DNA of 64,000 nt from Thermohalobaculum sp039513195 (GCA_039513195.1 JBCCRM010000003.1:62001-126000), one strand, 5' to 3'; counted from the stretch's first letter, positions 53,276 to 62,829 are shown. Numbers and translations are program-made. Notes: generated from the sequence alone by a model not told the origin.

Positions 53276-56200
53276 GGATCGACCGGCCCTCGCCAGCCCA
53301 GGCAGAGGCATCCGACCCAGCGAAGAATGCCTGGGTGGGCGCGAATGCCGGGTCCGGCAAGACGCGGGTGCTGACGCAGCGGGTTGCGCGGCTGCTGCTC
53401 GCGGGTGCCAGCCCCGCGCGGATCCTCTGCCTCACCTACACCAAGGCCGCGGCGGCGGAGATGCAGAACCGCCTGTTCCAGATGCTCGGCACCTGGGCGA
53501 TGGCCCCGGACGATGCCCTCTCCGAACAGCTCCGGGCCCTGTCGGATGGGCAGGGGCCGAGCCCGACGCAGCTCGGCCAGGCGCGGCGGCTTTTCGCTGA
53601 GGCGCTGGAGACGCCGGGTGGTCTTAAGATCCAGACCATCCATGCCTTTTGCGACACACTTTTGCGGCGCTTCCCCTTGGAGGCCGGCGTGTCGCCCCGT
53701 TTCGAAGTGATCGACGACCGCCAGGTCGCCCTCCTCTCCGACGCGATCCGGGAGCAGTTGGCCCTTGCTGCCGAGATATCGCCCGGCGCCGCCTTCGACC
53801 GGATCGCCGGGCGGCTGAACGAGGCGGGCATCGGCGATCTGGTCAACGCCGTGATGGCCGCCCGCAGTGGGTTCCCGGATCGACCCGTGGAGAAGGCGAT
53901 TGCCGAGGTGCTCGGCTCCGTGGCGCTCGGCGACCCGACCTCCCTGCGAGCAGCGGCTGTGGCGACGCTCGACCGGCAGGTTCTGGCCCACTTGGCCGAC
54001 CAGCTGTCCGACAGCGGTAGTAAAGCCGATGCCGGCCTGGCGCAGACGATCGCCTTGGCGCTCGACGCGCCCGACCCGACCGCAACGGCGACCCATCTTC
54101 TCGCCGGTCTGTTGACCCAGAAAGGCGAGGTCCGCAGCCGCCGTGGATTGCCCACCAAAGCTGTCCTCAGCCGGCATCCGGAAGCCGCAGAAACCGTCGA
54201 CCTCTTGCTCGCCTGGGCTGCTGGCCTGACCGATGCGGAGCGGCGCGCCAACGCGGCACTGCGGGCACGGGACCTTGATGCGTTCGCCCGGGCCTTCCTC
54301 GCGGCCTATGGTGCGGCAAAGGCGGACCGCGCCCTGCTCGACTTCGACGATCTGATCGAACGGGCGGAGGCTCTGCTGACCCGATCAGACATGGCGGCAT
54401 GGGCGCTTTGGAAGCTGGATGGCGGCATCGACCACATCCTGGTCGACGAGGCTCAGGACACCGCGCCGCGACAGTGGGCGGTAATCAAGGCCATCGCGAA
54501 GGAGTTCCATGCCGGCCAGGGCGCGCGGGATCTCACCCGCACTTTGTTCGTCGTAGGCGACGAAAAACAATCCATCTACTCCTTCCAGGGTGCAGATCCG
54601 GCAAGCTTCGGCGAAAGCCGGGCGGAGCTTGGCGACTGGCTCACCGGCATGGGGCAGACATTGGCACGGCCGGCGCTAGAGACCTCCTACCGCTCGGCGC
54701 CCGGCATCCTCGACTTTGTCGACACGGTCTTTGAAGACGGGGCGGGGGAGGGACTGACCGTATCGGGCGACCCAATCCGCCACCGGGCCCATCGGGCCGA
54801 TGATGGCGCGCGGGTGGATCTCTGGCCCTTGGTGACCTCGGAAAGGGCCGAGCAGGACCGCGACTGGTGGCGCCCGGTCGACCAGGTGGCGCCGGGGCAC
54901 GCCAAGACGCGGCTCGCCAAGACTTTGGCGGCGGAGATTGCGCGCATGATCGCCGAGGAGCAGTTGCCGCCTAGGGCGGACGGCCCGGCACGGCCGGTCA
55001 CCCCGGGCGACATCCTGGTTCTGGTCGCCCGCCGCGATGCCTTGGCAAACGGGTTGATCCGGGCACTGAAGGCGCAGGGGGTCCCTGTGGCGGGTGCCGA
55101 CCGGCTCTCGCTCTCAGCGGAACTGGCGGTCCAGGACCTGCTCGCCCTGGCGAAGATCGCGCTGACCCCATCCGATGACCTTACGCTCGCCGCGCTGTTG
55201 CGCTCGCCCCTATGCGAGGTCTCGGAGGAGGCTCTCTTCACCCTCGCCCATGGGCGGGAGGGCGCCCGGCTCTGGGACCGGGTGCAGGCGAGCGAGGCGC
55301 ATCCGGAGGTGGCAGCGATGCTCTCCGACATGGCCGGTCAGGCGGATTTCTTGCGGCCCTTTGAGTTCCTGGAACGTGCGCTGATCCGCCATGATGGTCG
55401 GCGTCGCTTGATCGCCCGCCTGGGGCCCGAGGCGGAAGACCCGGTCGACGAGCTTCTCGCCCAGGCCCTAGCGTTCGAGGGGCGTGCCGTGCCGAGCCTC
55501 GCGGGGTTCGTGCAGTGGATCGAGGCAGGCTCGGTGACCGTTAAGCGCGAGATGGACCAGGCTGATGGGCAGGTCCGGGTTATGACCGTCCATGGCGCGA
55601 AGGGGCTGGAGGCACCGGTGGTGATCCTGCCCGACACTATGGCGAGACCGGTCGGTCGAGGCGGAGCCCTGCTGCTGCAGGCACCGGGAGACACACCGCT
55701 AACGCTCTGGCCAGAGGCACAAAACGAGGATGATGCGGTCACTGCAGCAGCGCGGGAAGCCGCCGCCGCGCGCCAGAAGGGAGAACATCGACGCCTCCTC
55801 TATGTGGCGCTTACGCGGGCCGAGGACTGGCTGATCCTCGCCGGAGCGGGCGAGCCGTCGCGACGGCGCGGCACCTGGTTCGAAATGCTGTCCGATGCGA
55901 TGGAACGTGCGGGCGCGCCGGCGGTCGCACCGCCGCCGGGCCTAGAGGGCGAGGCGTTTCGGCTGCTCACCGGCCGATCGGCCGCGGGGCAGGCCCCCCG
56001 GCAAAAGCCGCTTGCTGCGTCGATCCACGAGCCGCCCGCGTGGCTCTGCCCAGCCCTGCCGGAGGAGCGGCCGCGGCGGCGATCCCCCTCCGATCTTGGC
56101 TCCCATACGGCGGCGGGCGGCGAGCGGACGCCACAAGATGCCCTGGCCCTCGGCAATGCCGTGCACCTCCTCCTCGAACACCTGCCGCGGGACGCGGAGA

Positions 56201-56661
56201 CGGCGCGCGCCCTCCTTTCCAGGGCTATGCCGCACCTGCAAATCGGCCTTGCAGAGACCGCAGTGCGGCAGGCTTTGGCGGTGCTCTCGACCCCCTTTGC
56301 GGCGGAGATCTTCGGGTCCAACAGCCTGGCGGAGGTTACTTTGCGCCTTGACCTCCCGGGCTTCGAGGCCGGTATGGTGGGGCGCGCCGACCGCGTTCTG
56401 CTGCAGGTCGACGGCATTCAAGTCATTGATTTTAAGAGCGATTCATCGCCGCCCAACAGTCCCGCCGCGGTGCCGGTGGCGTATCTCGCGCAGCTCGGCG
56501 CCTACCGCGCAGCGCTCGCGCAGCTCTACCCGGACCGCGGCGTCAGTGGTGCGATCCTCTGGACCGAAACCGCAGTGCTGATGCCAATCCCGAGCGATTT
56601 ACTCGGCAACGCCCTGGCCGCCCATGCGGGTCCCCTTGATTCCGATCTGTCGCCCCCATAG
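53272..56661 (+). CDS. addA: Double-strand break repair helicase AddA
   Basis: UvrD-class helicase-nuclease subunit of 1129 aa, partner of AddB. Walker A GANAGSGKTRVLTQRVARLL, the DFDDLIERAEALL segment, Walker B ILVDEAQDTAPRQW, motif III VVGDEKQSIYSFQGAD, motif V VMTVHGAKGLEAPVV and motif VI LLYVALTRAEDW are all intact. The C-terminal nuclease shows GNAVHLLLEHL and VQVIDFKSD-type residues (DGIQVIDFKSD). The start is GTG at 53272, inside the addB stop (GTGA), after GGAGGAGGGGG. A possible ATG-like start upstream would lie inside addB. Confidence 0.93.
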   Translation: MRIDRPSPAQAEASDPAKNAWVGANAGSGKTRVLTQRVARLLLAGASPARILCLTYTKAAAAEMQNRLFQMLGTWAMAPDDALSEQLRALSDGQGPSPTQLGQARRLFAEALETPGGLKIQTIHAFCDTLLRRFPLEAGVSPRFEVIDDRQVALLSDAIREQLALAAEISPGAAFDRIAGRLNEAGIGDLVNAVMAARSGFPDRPVEKAIAEVLGSVALGDPTSLRAAAVATLDRQVLAHLADQLSDSGSKADAGLAQTIALALDAPDPTATATHLLAGLLTQKGEVRSRRGLPTKAVLSRHPEAAETVDLLLAWAAGLTDAERRANAALRARDLDAFARAFLAAYGAAKADRALLDFDDLIERAEALLTRSDMAAWALWKLDGGIDHILVDEAQDTAPRQWAVIKAIAKEFHAGQGARDLTRTLFVVGDEKQSIYSFQGADPASFGESRAELGDWLTGMGQTLARPALETSYRSAPGILDFVDTVFEDGAGEGLTVSGDPIRHRAHRADDGARVDLWPLVTSERAEQDRDWWRPVDQVAPGHAKTRLAKTLAAEIARMIAEEQLPPRADGPARPVTPGDILVLVARRDALANGLIRALKAQGVPVAGADRLSLSAELAVQDLLALAKIALTPSDDLTLAALLRSPLCEVSEEALFTLAHGREGARLWDRVQASEAHPEVAAMLSDMAGQADFLRPFEFLERALIRHDGRRRLIARLGPEAEDPVDELLAQALAFEGRAVPSLAGFVQWIEAGSVTVKREMDQADGQVRVMTVHGAKGLEAPVVILPDTMARPVGRGGALLLQAPGDTPLTLWPEAQNEDDAVTAAAREAAAARQKGEHRRLLYVALTRAEDWLILAGAGEPSRRRGTWFEMLSDAMERAGAPAVAPPPGLEGEAFRLLTGRSAAGQAPRQKPLAASIHEPPAWLCPALPEERPRRRSPSDLGSHTAAGGERTPQDALALGNAVHLLLEHLPRDAETARALLSRAMPHLQIGLAETAVRQALAVLSTPFAAEIFGSNSLAEVTLRLDLPGFEAGMVGRADRVLLQVDGIQVIDFKSDSSPPNSPAAVPVAYLAQLGAYRAALAQLYPDRGVSGAILWTETAVLMPIPSDLLGNALAAHAGPLDSDLSPP

Positions 56662-56680
56662 CTTGGACGCTCAGCCAAGC
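56661..56680 (+). other. Hairpin between addA and trxA
   Basis: GCTTGG at 56661-56666 and CCAAGC at 56675-56680 form a 6-bp stem with an 8-nt loop just at the addA stop. There is no T-run, so it is more likely a processing or attenuation element than a terminator. Confidence 0.35.
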
Positions 56681-56728
56681 GACAAGGGTTCCGGCACGCC
56701 GGACGCCCGCCTGACAAGGGGATTGATA

Positions 56729-57049
56729 ATGGCGACCATCGAAGTCACCGATACCAGCTTTGAGACGGATGTGCTGAAGTCGGATCAACCGGTCGTTGTG
56801 GATTTCTGGGCCGAATGGTGCGGCCCGTGCAAACAGATCGGCCCCGCCTTGGAAGAGATCGCCTCGGAGATGGGGGGCAAGATCACCGTCGCGAAGGTGA
56901 ACATCGACGACAACCCGAATGCGCCGTCGAAATACGGTGTACGGGGCATTCCGACGCTGCTGCTATTCAAGGGCGGCGAGATCGTAGACCGCAAGGTCGG
57001 CGCCGATTCGAAGCGCGGCATCGAGGGGTGGATCGAAGGTTCGATCTGA
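56729..57049 (+). CDS. trxA: Thioredoxin TrxA
   Basis: Cytoplasmic thioredoxin of 106 aa with the active site WCGPC (Cys31/Cys34), cis-Pro in RGIPTLLLF and the C-terminal GGEIVDRKVGA. It reduces disulfides in ribonucleotide reductase and others. The ATG follows AGGGGATTGATA; an in-frame start at 56624 overlaps addA and is rejected. It ends the + strand block and is followed by a strong terminator. Confidence 0.96.
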   Translation: MATIEVTDTSFETDVLKSDQPVVVDFWAEWCGPCKQIGPALEEIASEMGGKITVAKVNIDDNPNAPSKYGVRGIPTLLLFKGGEIVDRKVGADSKRGIEGWIEGSI

Positions 57050-57081
57050 CGCCTCCCATCTTGGCCAGTTGGCTCATTCGG

Positions 57082-57112
57082 GGCCCGGTCGCGCTTGCGG
57101 CCGGGCCTTTCT
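57082..57112 (+). terminator. Rho-independent terminator after trxA
   Basis: GGCCCGG (57082-57088) pairs with CCGGGCC (57101-57107) around a 12-nt loop, followed by TTTCT. It lies 33 nt after the trxA stop and ends the + strand block in the gap facing folC. Confidence 0.8.
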
Positions 57113-57171
57113 GTTGCGCGCTTTCCGCTGGGCCGAACATGGGTTTTCAGGCAGGCAGGCTGCATACACAT

Positions 57172-57196
57172 CCTATGCACAATGCATATGCATAGG
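57172..57196. repeat. Inverted repeat CCTATGCA/TGCATAGG between trxA and folC
   Basis: CCTATGCA at 57172-57179 and TGCATAGG at 57189-57196 with a 9-nt loop, in an A+T-rich patch holding further TGCATA copies (57161-57166, 57183-57188). It lies between two convergent genes and has no T-run. It could be a folC-side transcription end or a protein site. Confidence 0.4.
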
Positions 57197-57230
57197 GTTT
57201 CGGTCGGGTATTAAGGTTTTGCACTTCGCC

Positions 57231-58517
57231 TCAGCCGTTTTCCCGCAGCGCGTGGCCCGCAAAATAGAGAGAGCCGCAGAGCAAAACCCGCGCCGGGCCG
57301 CGGCGCCGGATCGCCACCAGAGCGGCGTCGAGGCTGGCCGCCGGCGTGGCGTCAAAGCCGACGCCCCGGGCCCTCGCTGCCAAGCTCTCGGCGGGGATCG
57401 CGGCGGCGGTTTCAGGGATGGTGACGGCAACCAAACCCTCGGCGAGGGACAGGAACGGGGCCAGGAAATCCTCGACTGCCTTGGTCTCCAGCATGCCGCA
57501 AACGAGCCAGAGCGGCGCCGGAACCTTCGCCGCCAAAGCCGTCGCCAAGTCGGCAAGTGCGGCGCCTGCGGCGGCATTGTGCCCGCCATCGACCCACAGC
57601 TCCGACCCGGGTGCCAGCCCGCGCAAGAGACTGCCCTCGGCCAGCCGCTGCATCCGCGCCGGCCATTCAGCCCCGCGCATCGCCGCCGCGCAGGCCGCCT
57701 CGTCCTGGCCAAGCGCCCGCAACGTGGCGATCGCCGCCCCCGCGTTGTCGATCTGGTGGCGGCCCAAGAGCCGGGGCTCCGGCAGATCCAAAAGGCCGTC
57801 GGCATCCTCGAAAACCAACCGACCGCGCTCGCGCCGCGCAAGCCAGTCTTGGCCCGCGATCCGAAGCGGCGCACCGACCTTCGCCGCCTGACGCTCGATC
57901 ACCGCGCGCGCAGCCTCCGTTTGGGGGCCGACCACACAGGGCACGCCGGGCTTTAGGATCCCCGCCTTCTCGAAGGCGATCTCCTCCAGCGTCTCGCCGA
58001 GATATTGTTGATGGTCGTAGGAGACCGGTGTGATCACGGTCAGCCGTGGGCGGTCGACGACATTTGTCGCGTCCAGTCGACCGCCGAGGCCGACCTCCAA
58101 CAGCGCCGTATCCGCCGGGGTCCGGGCGAAAGCCAGCAGGGCCGCAACCGTGGTGATCTCGAAAAACGTGATCGGGGCGCCGCCATTGGCCGCCTCGCAC
58201 GATTCCAACAGCGCCGTCAGATCCGATTCCGGGATCAGCTCGCCGCGGACCCGAATGCGCTCATGGAACCGAACGAGATGCGGCGATGTATAGGCGTGCA
58301 CGCTCCCGCCCGCCGCTTCGAGGCCCGCGCGGATCATCGCGAGCGTCGAGCCCTTGCCATTGGTCCCGGCGATATGGACCACGGGCGGCAGGGCGCGTTC
58401 CGGATGCTCCATCGCCGCCAGGAGCCGCCACATACGGTCGAGCGTCAGGTCGATGATCTTCGGATGGAGCGAGAGCAGCCGGTCGAGGATCGCATCGCTC
58501 TCGGCGCGGGGCCTCAC
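57231..58517 (-). CDS. folC: Bifunctional folylpolyglutamate/dihydrofolate synthase FolC
   Basis: ATP-dependent Mur-ligase-type enzyme of 428 aa that adds glutamate to dihydropteroate and then to folates. P-loop AGTNGKGSTLAMIRAGLEAA, YTSPHLVRFHERIRVRGE and the central ITFFEITTVAALLAFAR are clear. The second domain ends in LCGSLYFAGHAL. The start overlaps the accD end by 4 nt. It is the last gene of the minus-strand block that begins with trpB. Confidence 0.95.
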   Translation of the reverse strand: MRPRAESDAILDRLLSLHPKIIDLTLDRMWRLLAAMEHPERALPPVVHIAGTNGKGSTLAMIRAGLEAAGGSVHAYTSPHLVRFHERIRVRGELIPESDLTALLESCEAANGGAPITFFEITTVAALLAFARTPADTALLEVGLGGRLDATNVVDRPRLTVITPVSYDHQQYLGETLEEIAFEKAGILKPGVPCVVGPQTEAARAVIERQAAKVGAPLRIAGQDWLARRERGRLVFEDADGLLDLPEPRLLGRHQIDNAGAAIATLRALGQDEAACAAAMRGAEWPARMQRLAEGSLLRGLAPGSELWVDGGHNAAAGAALADLATALAAKVPAPLWLVCGMLETKAVEDFLAPFLSLAEGLVAVTIPETAAAIPAESLAARARGVGFDATPAASLDAALVAIRRRGPARVLLCGSLYFAGHALRENG

Positions 58518-59452
58518 GCCTGGGTCTCTCCGGCCGGGGCCTCCGCGGGCGGGACGTCTTCCACCAGCGGCTGAGGCGCCGGCAGGTCGCCATGCACGGC
58601 AGGCGGTTTCCGCATCAAGAGACGCAGCAGGGTCCCAAGCTCCTTCCGCATCTGCCGCCGGGGGATCACCTGGTCGATCATGCCATGGTCGAGCAGATAC
58701 TCCGCCCTCTGGAACCCTTCCGGCAGGGTCTCGCGAATGGTCTGCTCGATCACCCGCGGCCCGGCGAAGCAGATCAAAGCATCCGGCTCGGCGATCTGGA
58801 CATCGCCCAGCATCGCATAGGATGCCGTCACGCCACCGGTGGTCGGGTTGGTAAGCACCACGACAAAGGGCAGGCCGGCCTCCCGCAGTCGCGCCACGGC
58901 AATCGTCGTGCGCGGCATTTGCATCAGGCTCAGGATCCCTTCCTGCATCCGCGCACCGCCCGCGGCGGTAAAGGCGATCAGGGGGGCCCCCATCTCGAGC
59001 GCCGCCTCGCTCGCGGTCAGCAGCGCATCGCCTACATGCATACCCATCGAGCCGCCCATAAAGGCAAAGTCCTGGCCTGCGGCGATCACGTCCAGATCCA
59101 GGATCTTGCCCCGAACCACCAGCATCGCCTCGCCCTCGCCGGTTTTGCGGCGGGCATCTCGGATGCGCTCGCTATAGCGCTTTTCATCACGGAATTGCAG
59201 GGGATCGGCGAGCGGCTCGGGAACCTCCAAGACCTCGAACCGACCGAAATCGAACAGATGGCCAAAGCGCTCGCGCGGGCTGATCGCCATGTGGTGGCTG
59301 CATTTAGGACAGACATTTTGCTGCGCGGACAGCTCGCGATGGAAGATCATCTGCCCACAGCCATCGCATTTCGCCCAAAGGTTCTCCGGCATGTCGCGGC
59401 GCTGAAAGAACGACTTGATCTTGGGCGGGACGTAGTCGGTGATCCAGTTCAT
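58514..59452 (-). CDS. accD: Acetyl-CoA carboxylase carboxyltransferase beta subunit AccD
   Basis: Beta subunit of the carboxyltransferase that makes malonyl-CoA, 312 aa. The N-terminal zinc ribbon uses Cys29, Cys32, Cys48 and Cys51 (KCDGCGQMIFH and VCPKCSHH). The carboxyltransferase domain includes SMGMHVGDAL and FTAAGGARMQEGILSLMQMP. The C-terminus has a Pro/Ala-rich tail. Overlaps folC by 4 nt; the accD-folC pairing is a common alphaproteobacterial arrangement. Confidence 0.95.
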   Translation of the reverse strand: MNWITDYVPPKIKSFFQRRDMPENLWAKCDGCGQMIFHRELSAQQNVCPKCSHHMAISPRERFGHLFDFGRFEVLEVPEPLADPLQFRDEKRYSERIRDARRKTGEGEAMLVVRGKILDLDVIAAGQDFAFMGGSMGMHVGDALLTASEAALEMGAPLIAFTAAGGARMQEGILSLMQMPRTTIAVARLREAGLPFVVVLTNPTTGGVTASYAMLGDVQIAEPDALICFAGPRVIEQTIRETLPEGFQRAEYLLDHGMIDQVIPRRQMRKELGTLLRLLMRKPPAVHGDLPAPQPLVEDVPPAEAPAGETQA

Positions 59453-59751
59453 CGGGGCTTCCCTGTCGGTCGCGCTTAGATAGCCCCAGTGCGGCCGGCT
59501 TGCAACGCGCGCAGAGGCGCCGGGCGCACCGAAGACCGGCCCGAGTCAAGGGGGCGCAGCCCCGGGCGGATGCCCGGCTCGCCCTTGACGCGGCCGGGCT
59601 TTGGCAAAGGCTTTGGGGCGACCGCCCCTGGCGGTCTTCTCAGCGGCCTTGCCACCGCCTGCCTTGCCGATGCCGCGCGCTTGGAACCGCCGGGCAAAGC
59701 CGGCCACAGGCCATATCGTATCGCGGCCGACCAGGCCGCGATTCCGCATCG

Positions 59752-60699
59752 CTAACCGGTGCGCAGGGCAGGTCTCGGCCACAGCATCTCCACGAAGACC
59801 GAGCCGGTGACAACCAGGATCGCGCAGAGCTGCAGAACGGTTGGCTCGTTGGCCAACACGACCACCGCCAAGCCTGCCGCAATCACCGGTTTCAGGAAGA
59901 AGAGATACGACGCCCGCGTGATATCCGGCGCCGAGGCCAGCCCCCCAAACCAAAAAAGCTGCGTGACCGTGGTGTTCCAAAGCGCGAGGATCAGGATCCA
60001 CCAGCCCGGATCGATCCCGAGGCTTACAGCGCTCGGATCCCGGTCGAACAACGTCGACGGATCGACCCAAATCCCCCAGCCGAGACCGACCATAACCCAG
60101 AGCCCGGTACCGCCGATCATCATGGCCAGCGCCGTGATCCGGAGGCCGCCATGCCGCGTCATCATCGGCTTTGCGAGCACTGCGTAGAACGACCCGAGGG
60201 CTGCGCAGATCACTGCCAGGATCACTCCGAACAGCGACTGGCCATCGCCAAGCAAGGTGTCCAGGGCGCCATCGGTCAACAACAGCACGACGCCGATCAC
60301 AGCCATAGCTCCGGTGACCAGCTTTACGGTCCCGGGCGCCACTCCATTGATTACCCAATTCGCAAAGGCCACGAAAATCGGAATGGTGGTCACCACCGTC
60401 GCCACTTGGATAACGCTCGCGAAATCAAGCGCCCAGTGAAAGGCCAAATAGGTCGCCGACACGCCGACCAGCGACAGGGCCAGCAGCCACCAGCCCTCGG
60501 CCCGCAAAGGCGAAATCAGGTCCCGGCTGTCCGCCCGCGATAGCGCCCACAGAACCAGGCCAGCACCGCCGATCGTGTAGCGCCAAACGGAGACCTCGGG
60601 CCCCGATATGCCGGATAGAACCGCAAAAAACTCCGAGGAGGCATGCCCGCAAACGCCAACGAAAGTCGCGACATAGGCCCAACGGGCAGGGATGTTCAT
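59752..60699 (-). CDS. EamA/DMT-family transporter
   Basis: Inner-membrane protein of 315 aa with about ten hydrophobic segments. First helix AYVATFVGVCGHASSEFFAV is followed by SVWRYTIGGAGLVLWALSRA; in the second half a helix with ASYLFFLKPVIAAGLAVVVL is the EamA repeat. The ATG at 60699 follows GAGGCGGGGCG and overlaps the alpha/beta hydrolase stop by 4 nt. Substrate is unknown. The 299 nt between its end and the accD start (59453-59751) hold no gene. Confidence 0.88.
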   Translation of the reverse strand: MNIPARWAYVATFVGVCGHASSEFFAVLSGISGPEVSVWRYTIGGAGLVLWALSRADSRDLISPLRAEGWWLLALSLVGVSATYLAFHWALDFASVIQVATVVTTIPIFVAFANWVINGVAPGTVKLVTGAMAVIGVVLLLTDGALDTLLGDGQSLFGVILAVICAALGSFYAVLAKPMMTRHGGLRITALAMMIGGTGLWVMVGLGWGIWVDPSTLFDRDPSAVSLGIDPGWWILILALWNTTVTQLFWFGGLASAPDITRASYLFFLKPVIAAGLAVVVLANEPTVLQLCAILVVTGSVFVEMLWPRPALRTG

Positions 60700-61511
60700 C
60701 GCCCCGCCTCGATCTCGCGCCCGAACGCAATCAAGCGCTCGACAAGGCGGGCCCCGCGCTCCTGCGGGATCAGATGCCCGCAATCGGTCCAGTCTTCGCA
60801 GCGGTGATTGGGGATCGTTGCGAGCAATCGCTCCACCACCGCGCGGTCGAGGAAAACCCGATCCTGCAGGCCCGTGATGTTCAGCACCGGTAGGCTCAGC
60901 GCACCCCAGTCGACGCTCCAGTCCGCCGCGCCTGCATGGCGCATCAGGTTCAGATGGCCGTGGTCAGGCTCCATAGGGGCATAGCCGCCCTGCAAGCGCG
61001 CAGCCCGCGCCGTCTCGGCAAACTCGCCGTTGACTAAGAGCGGCATCAGCGCATCGAGGAACAACCCCACCCCGCCATGGGCCACCAAGGCCGGCAGCGC
61101 ATCGTTGACCCAGGCGATCCGAGGTCCGATTTCACGCAGGGTGTTCAGCAGCACAAGGCCTGCAGCGCTCGATCCGCGCAACAGCGCCTGCGCCGCGAAA
61201 AGCCCCCCGATCGAGAGCCCGACCAAGATCGGGCGGGTCGGTGCCAGCTCGGCGAGCAGCCGCTGCAGATCCTCCACAATCAGATCCGGGGTCAATGCCA
61301 GGCCCGGCGCGAAGACGCTCTCCGCTTGGCCACGGAAATTGTAGCTCAACGTCCCGAAGCCCGCGGCGCGCAGCGCTGGGGCGATCTCCGCCTCCCAAGT
61401 GCCGGTATCGCCGGTCAGCGCATTGACGAAGACGAAGCTGGGCGCGCCCTCTCTTCCGGGCGGCTTTTGGAGGTAGAAGAGCGCGTTGTCCGCATCGATC
61501 CTCAGATGCAT
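60696..61511 (-). CDS. Alpha/beta hydrolase
   Basis: Cytoplasmic esterase-like hydrolase of 271 aa. Nucleophile elbow VGLSIGGLFAAQ (Ser in GLSIGG), Asp in GLQDRVFL and His in DCGHLIPQE give an intact triad. The N-terminal SYNFRGQAESVFAPG is a usual core segment. It starts 9 nt after trpA on the same strand and overlaps the DMT transporter by 4 nt. Substrate is unknown; its place in the trp-acc block is not explained. Confidence 0.88.
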   Translation of the reverse strand: MHLRIDADNALFYLQKPPGREGAPSFVFVNALTGDTGTWEAEIAPALRAAGFGTLSYNFRGQAESVFAPGLALTPDLIVEDLQRLLAELAPTRPILVGLSIGGLFAAQALLRGSSAAGLVLLNTLREIGPRIAWVNDALPALVAHGGVGLFLDALMPLLVNGEFAETARAARLQGGYAPMEPDHGHLNLMRHAGAADWSVDWGALSLPVLNITGLQDRVFLDRAVVERLLATIPNHRCEDWTDCGHLIPQERGARLVERLIAFGREIEAGR

Positions 61512-61520
61512 GGGCGCGCC

Positions 61521-62318
61521 CTACGCCGCGCTGCCATGGGCGCCATTGGCCAAGGCGCGCACGAAGTCCAGCACATCCGAGACCGGCTCGCCTCGACCAA
61601 TGCGGTCAACGATGGCGGAACCGACCACCACCCCATCGCTTACCCCCGCAATACCGGCCGCGGCCTCCGGCGTCTTGACCCCAAAACCCACGCAAACCGG
61701 CAGACGAGAGGCCGCGCGGATCCGCTCCACCGCGGGCGCCACCTGGTCGGCCACCGCAGCCGCCGCCCCAGTGATCCCGGTGATCGATACGTAATAGACA
61801 AAGCCCGATGTGTTCGCGAGAACTGCCGGCAAGCGGGCTTGGTCGGTGGTGGGGGTTGCGAGCCGAATGAAGCTGAGACCGGCGCGCGCCGCGGGCAGGC
61901 ACAGCTCGCTGTCCTCCTCCGGCGGCAGATCGACCACGATCAACCCATCGACGCCGGCATCATGCGCCTCGCCCAGGAACCGCTCCACCCCCATCGCGAA
62001 GATCGGGTTGTAGTATCCCATGAGGATGATCGGCGTCGTCGCGTTCTCGGCGCGAAACTTTCGCACCAGGTCCAAGGTTTTGCCGAGGGTCATGCCGGCC
62101 GCCAGCGCCCGCTGACCCGCCGCTTGGATCGACGGCCCGTCGGCCATGGGGTCGGTGAAGGGCATCCCAAGCTCGATGATGTCCACGCCAGCGTCGGGCA
62201 ACCCCTGCAGGACCAAGAGAGAGGTGGCATAGTCCGGGTCGCCGGCCATCACAAAGCTGACAAAGGCACTGCGCCCATCAGCCTGCAATCGCTCGAATAC
62301 CCCGTCGATCCGGTTCAC
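61521..62318 (-). CDS. trpA: Tryptophan synthase alpha chain TrpA
   Basis: Cleaves indole-3-glycerol phosphate to indole and glyceraldehyde-3-phosphate; 265 aa. Catalytic Glu49 and Asp60 are in DIIELGMPFTDPMADGPSIQ; YYNPIFAMG and VYYVSITGITGA are typical. The start is GTG at 62318 with AGGAGA upstream; earlier ATG starts add an Arg/Pro-rich leader with no homology. TrpB is two genes upstream, with the DUF2158 gene between. Confidence 0.94.
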   Translation of the reverse strand: MNRIDGVFERLQADGRSAFVSFVMAGDPDYATSLLVLQGLPDAGVDIIELGMPFTDPMADGPSIQAAGQRALAAGMTLGKTLDLVRKFRAENATTPIILMGYYNPIFAMGVERFLGEAHDAGVDGLIVVDLPPEEDSELCLPAARAGLSFIRLATPTTDQARLPAVLANTSGFVYYVSITGITGAAAAVADQVAPAVERIRAASRLPVCVGFGVKTPEAAAGIAGVSDGVVVGSAIVDRIGRGEPVSDVLDFVRALANGAHGSAA

Positions 62319-62447
62319 CGTGGCTGTCTCCTGTCGTCGTGCGCGTGCCCGCCTTCGGCCGGGTGGGTGGTGGGGGGCCGGAGGCGGGCACGCGGCCCGA
62401 AAGGGCCGCAAACAAACCCTGCTGCAGCCAAACCGCCGACGCCGCCG

Positions 62448-62819
62448 TCAGTCATCCTTACGGAAATACTTCTTATCGCGCGGCTTGCCATCCCAACCGG
62501 TCTTGCGCGGCGGGCCGTTATTGTCGTCGCCGCGACCGCGATGCGGTTTGCCGCCGCCCTCCCGCTGACCCGAATACGGCTTGCCGCTTCCTGGCCTGCG
62601 GTCGTCCCGGTCGCGATCGCCCCCGCGGTCAGCGCCGCGATGGCCGTGATCCTCGCGATACTCCCACGCATTCAGCAGCGCCGGCGCGAACCGGTCGCGC
62701 CCGATCACCCCCTCGTTGCACCAAACGCAGGCCACCGCATCCTCTTCGGCCGCCTCGACGCACATGCGCATCGAACCGGATTTGAGGACCACCAGGTCGC
62801 CAATCTTGAACTTCGCCAC
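62448..62819 (-). CDS. DUF2158 (YodC-like) protein between trpB and trpA
   Basis: Protein of 123 aa from a GTG at 62819. Residues 1 to about 55 form the DUF2158 fold: FKIGDLVVLKSGSMRMCVEA and ACVWCNEG with Cys pairs, of YodC type. The last 65 residues are Arg/Asp/Gly/Lys-rich and probably disordered (repeats like GDRDRDDRRPG). It sits between trpB (10 nt) and trpA (129 nt), inserted in the usual trpBA pair. Function is unknown; nucleic-acid binding is plausible from the tail. Confidence 0.78.
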   Translation of the reverse strand: MAKFKIGDLVVLKSGSMRMCVEAAEEDAVACVWCNEGVIGRDRFAPALLNAWEYREDHGHRGADRGGDRDRDDRRPGSGKPYSGQREGGGKPHRGRGDDNNGPPRKTGWDGKPRDKKYFRKDD

Positions 62820-62829
62820 GTCCTGTTCC

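Noticed and set aside
59546..60358. Minus-strand frame in another phase across the DMT transporter and the accD gap
   Set aside because: Overlaps a gene with clear membrane segments; the translation is Arg/Gly/Ala-rich and has no family.
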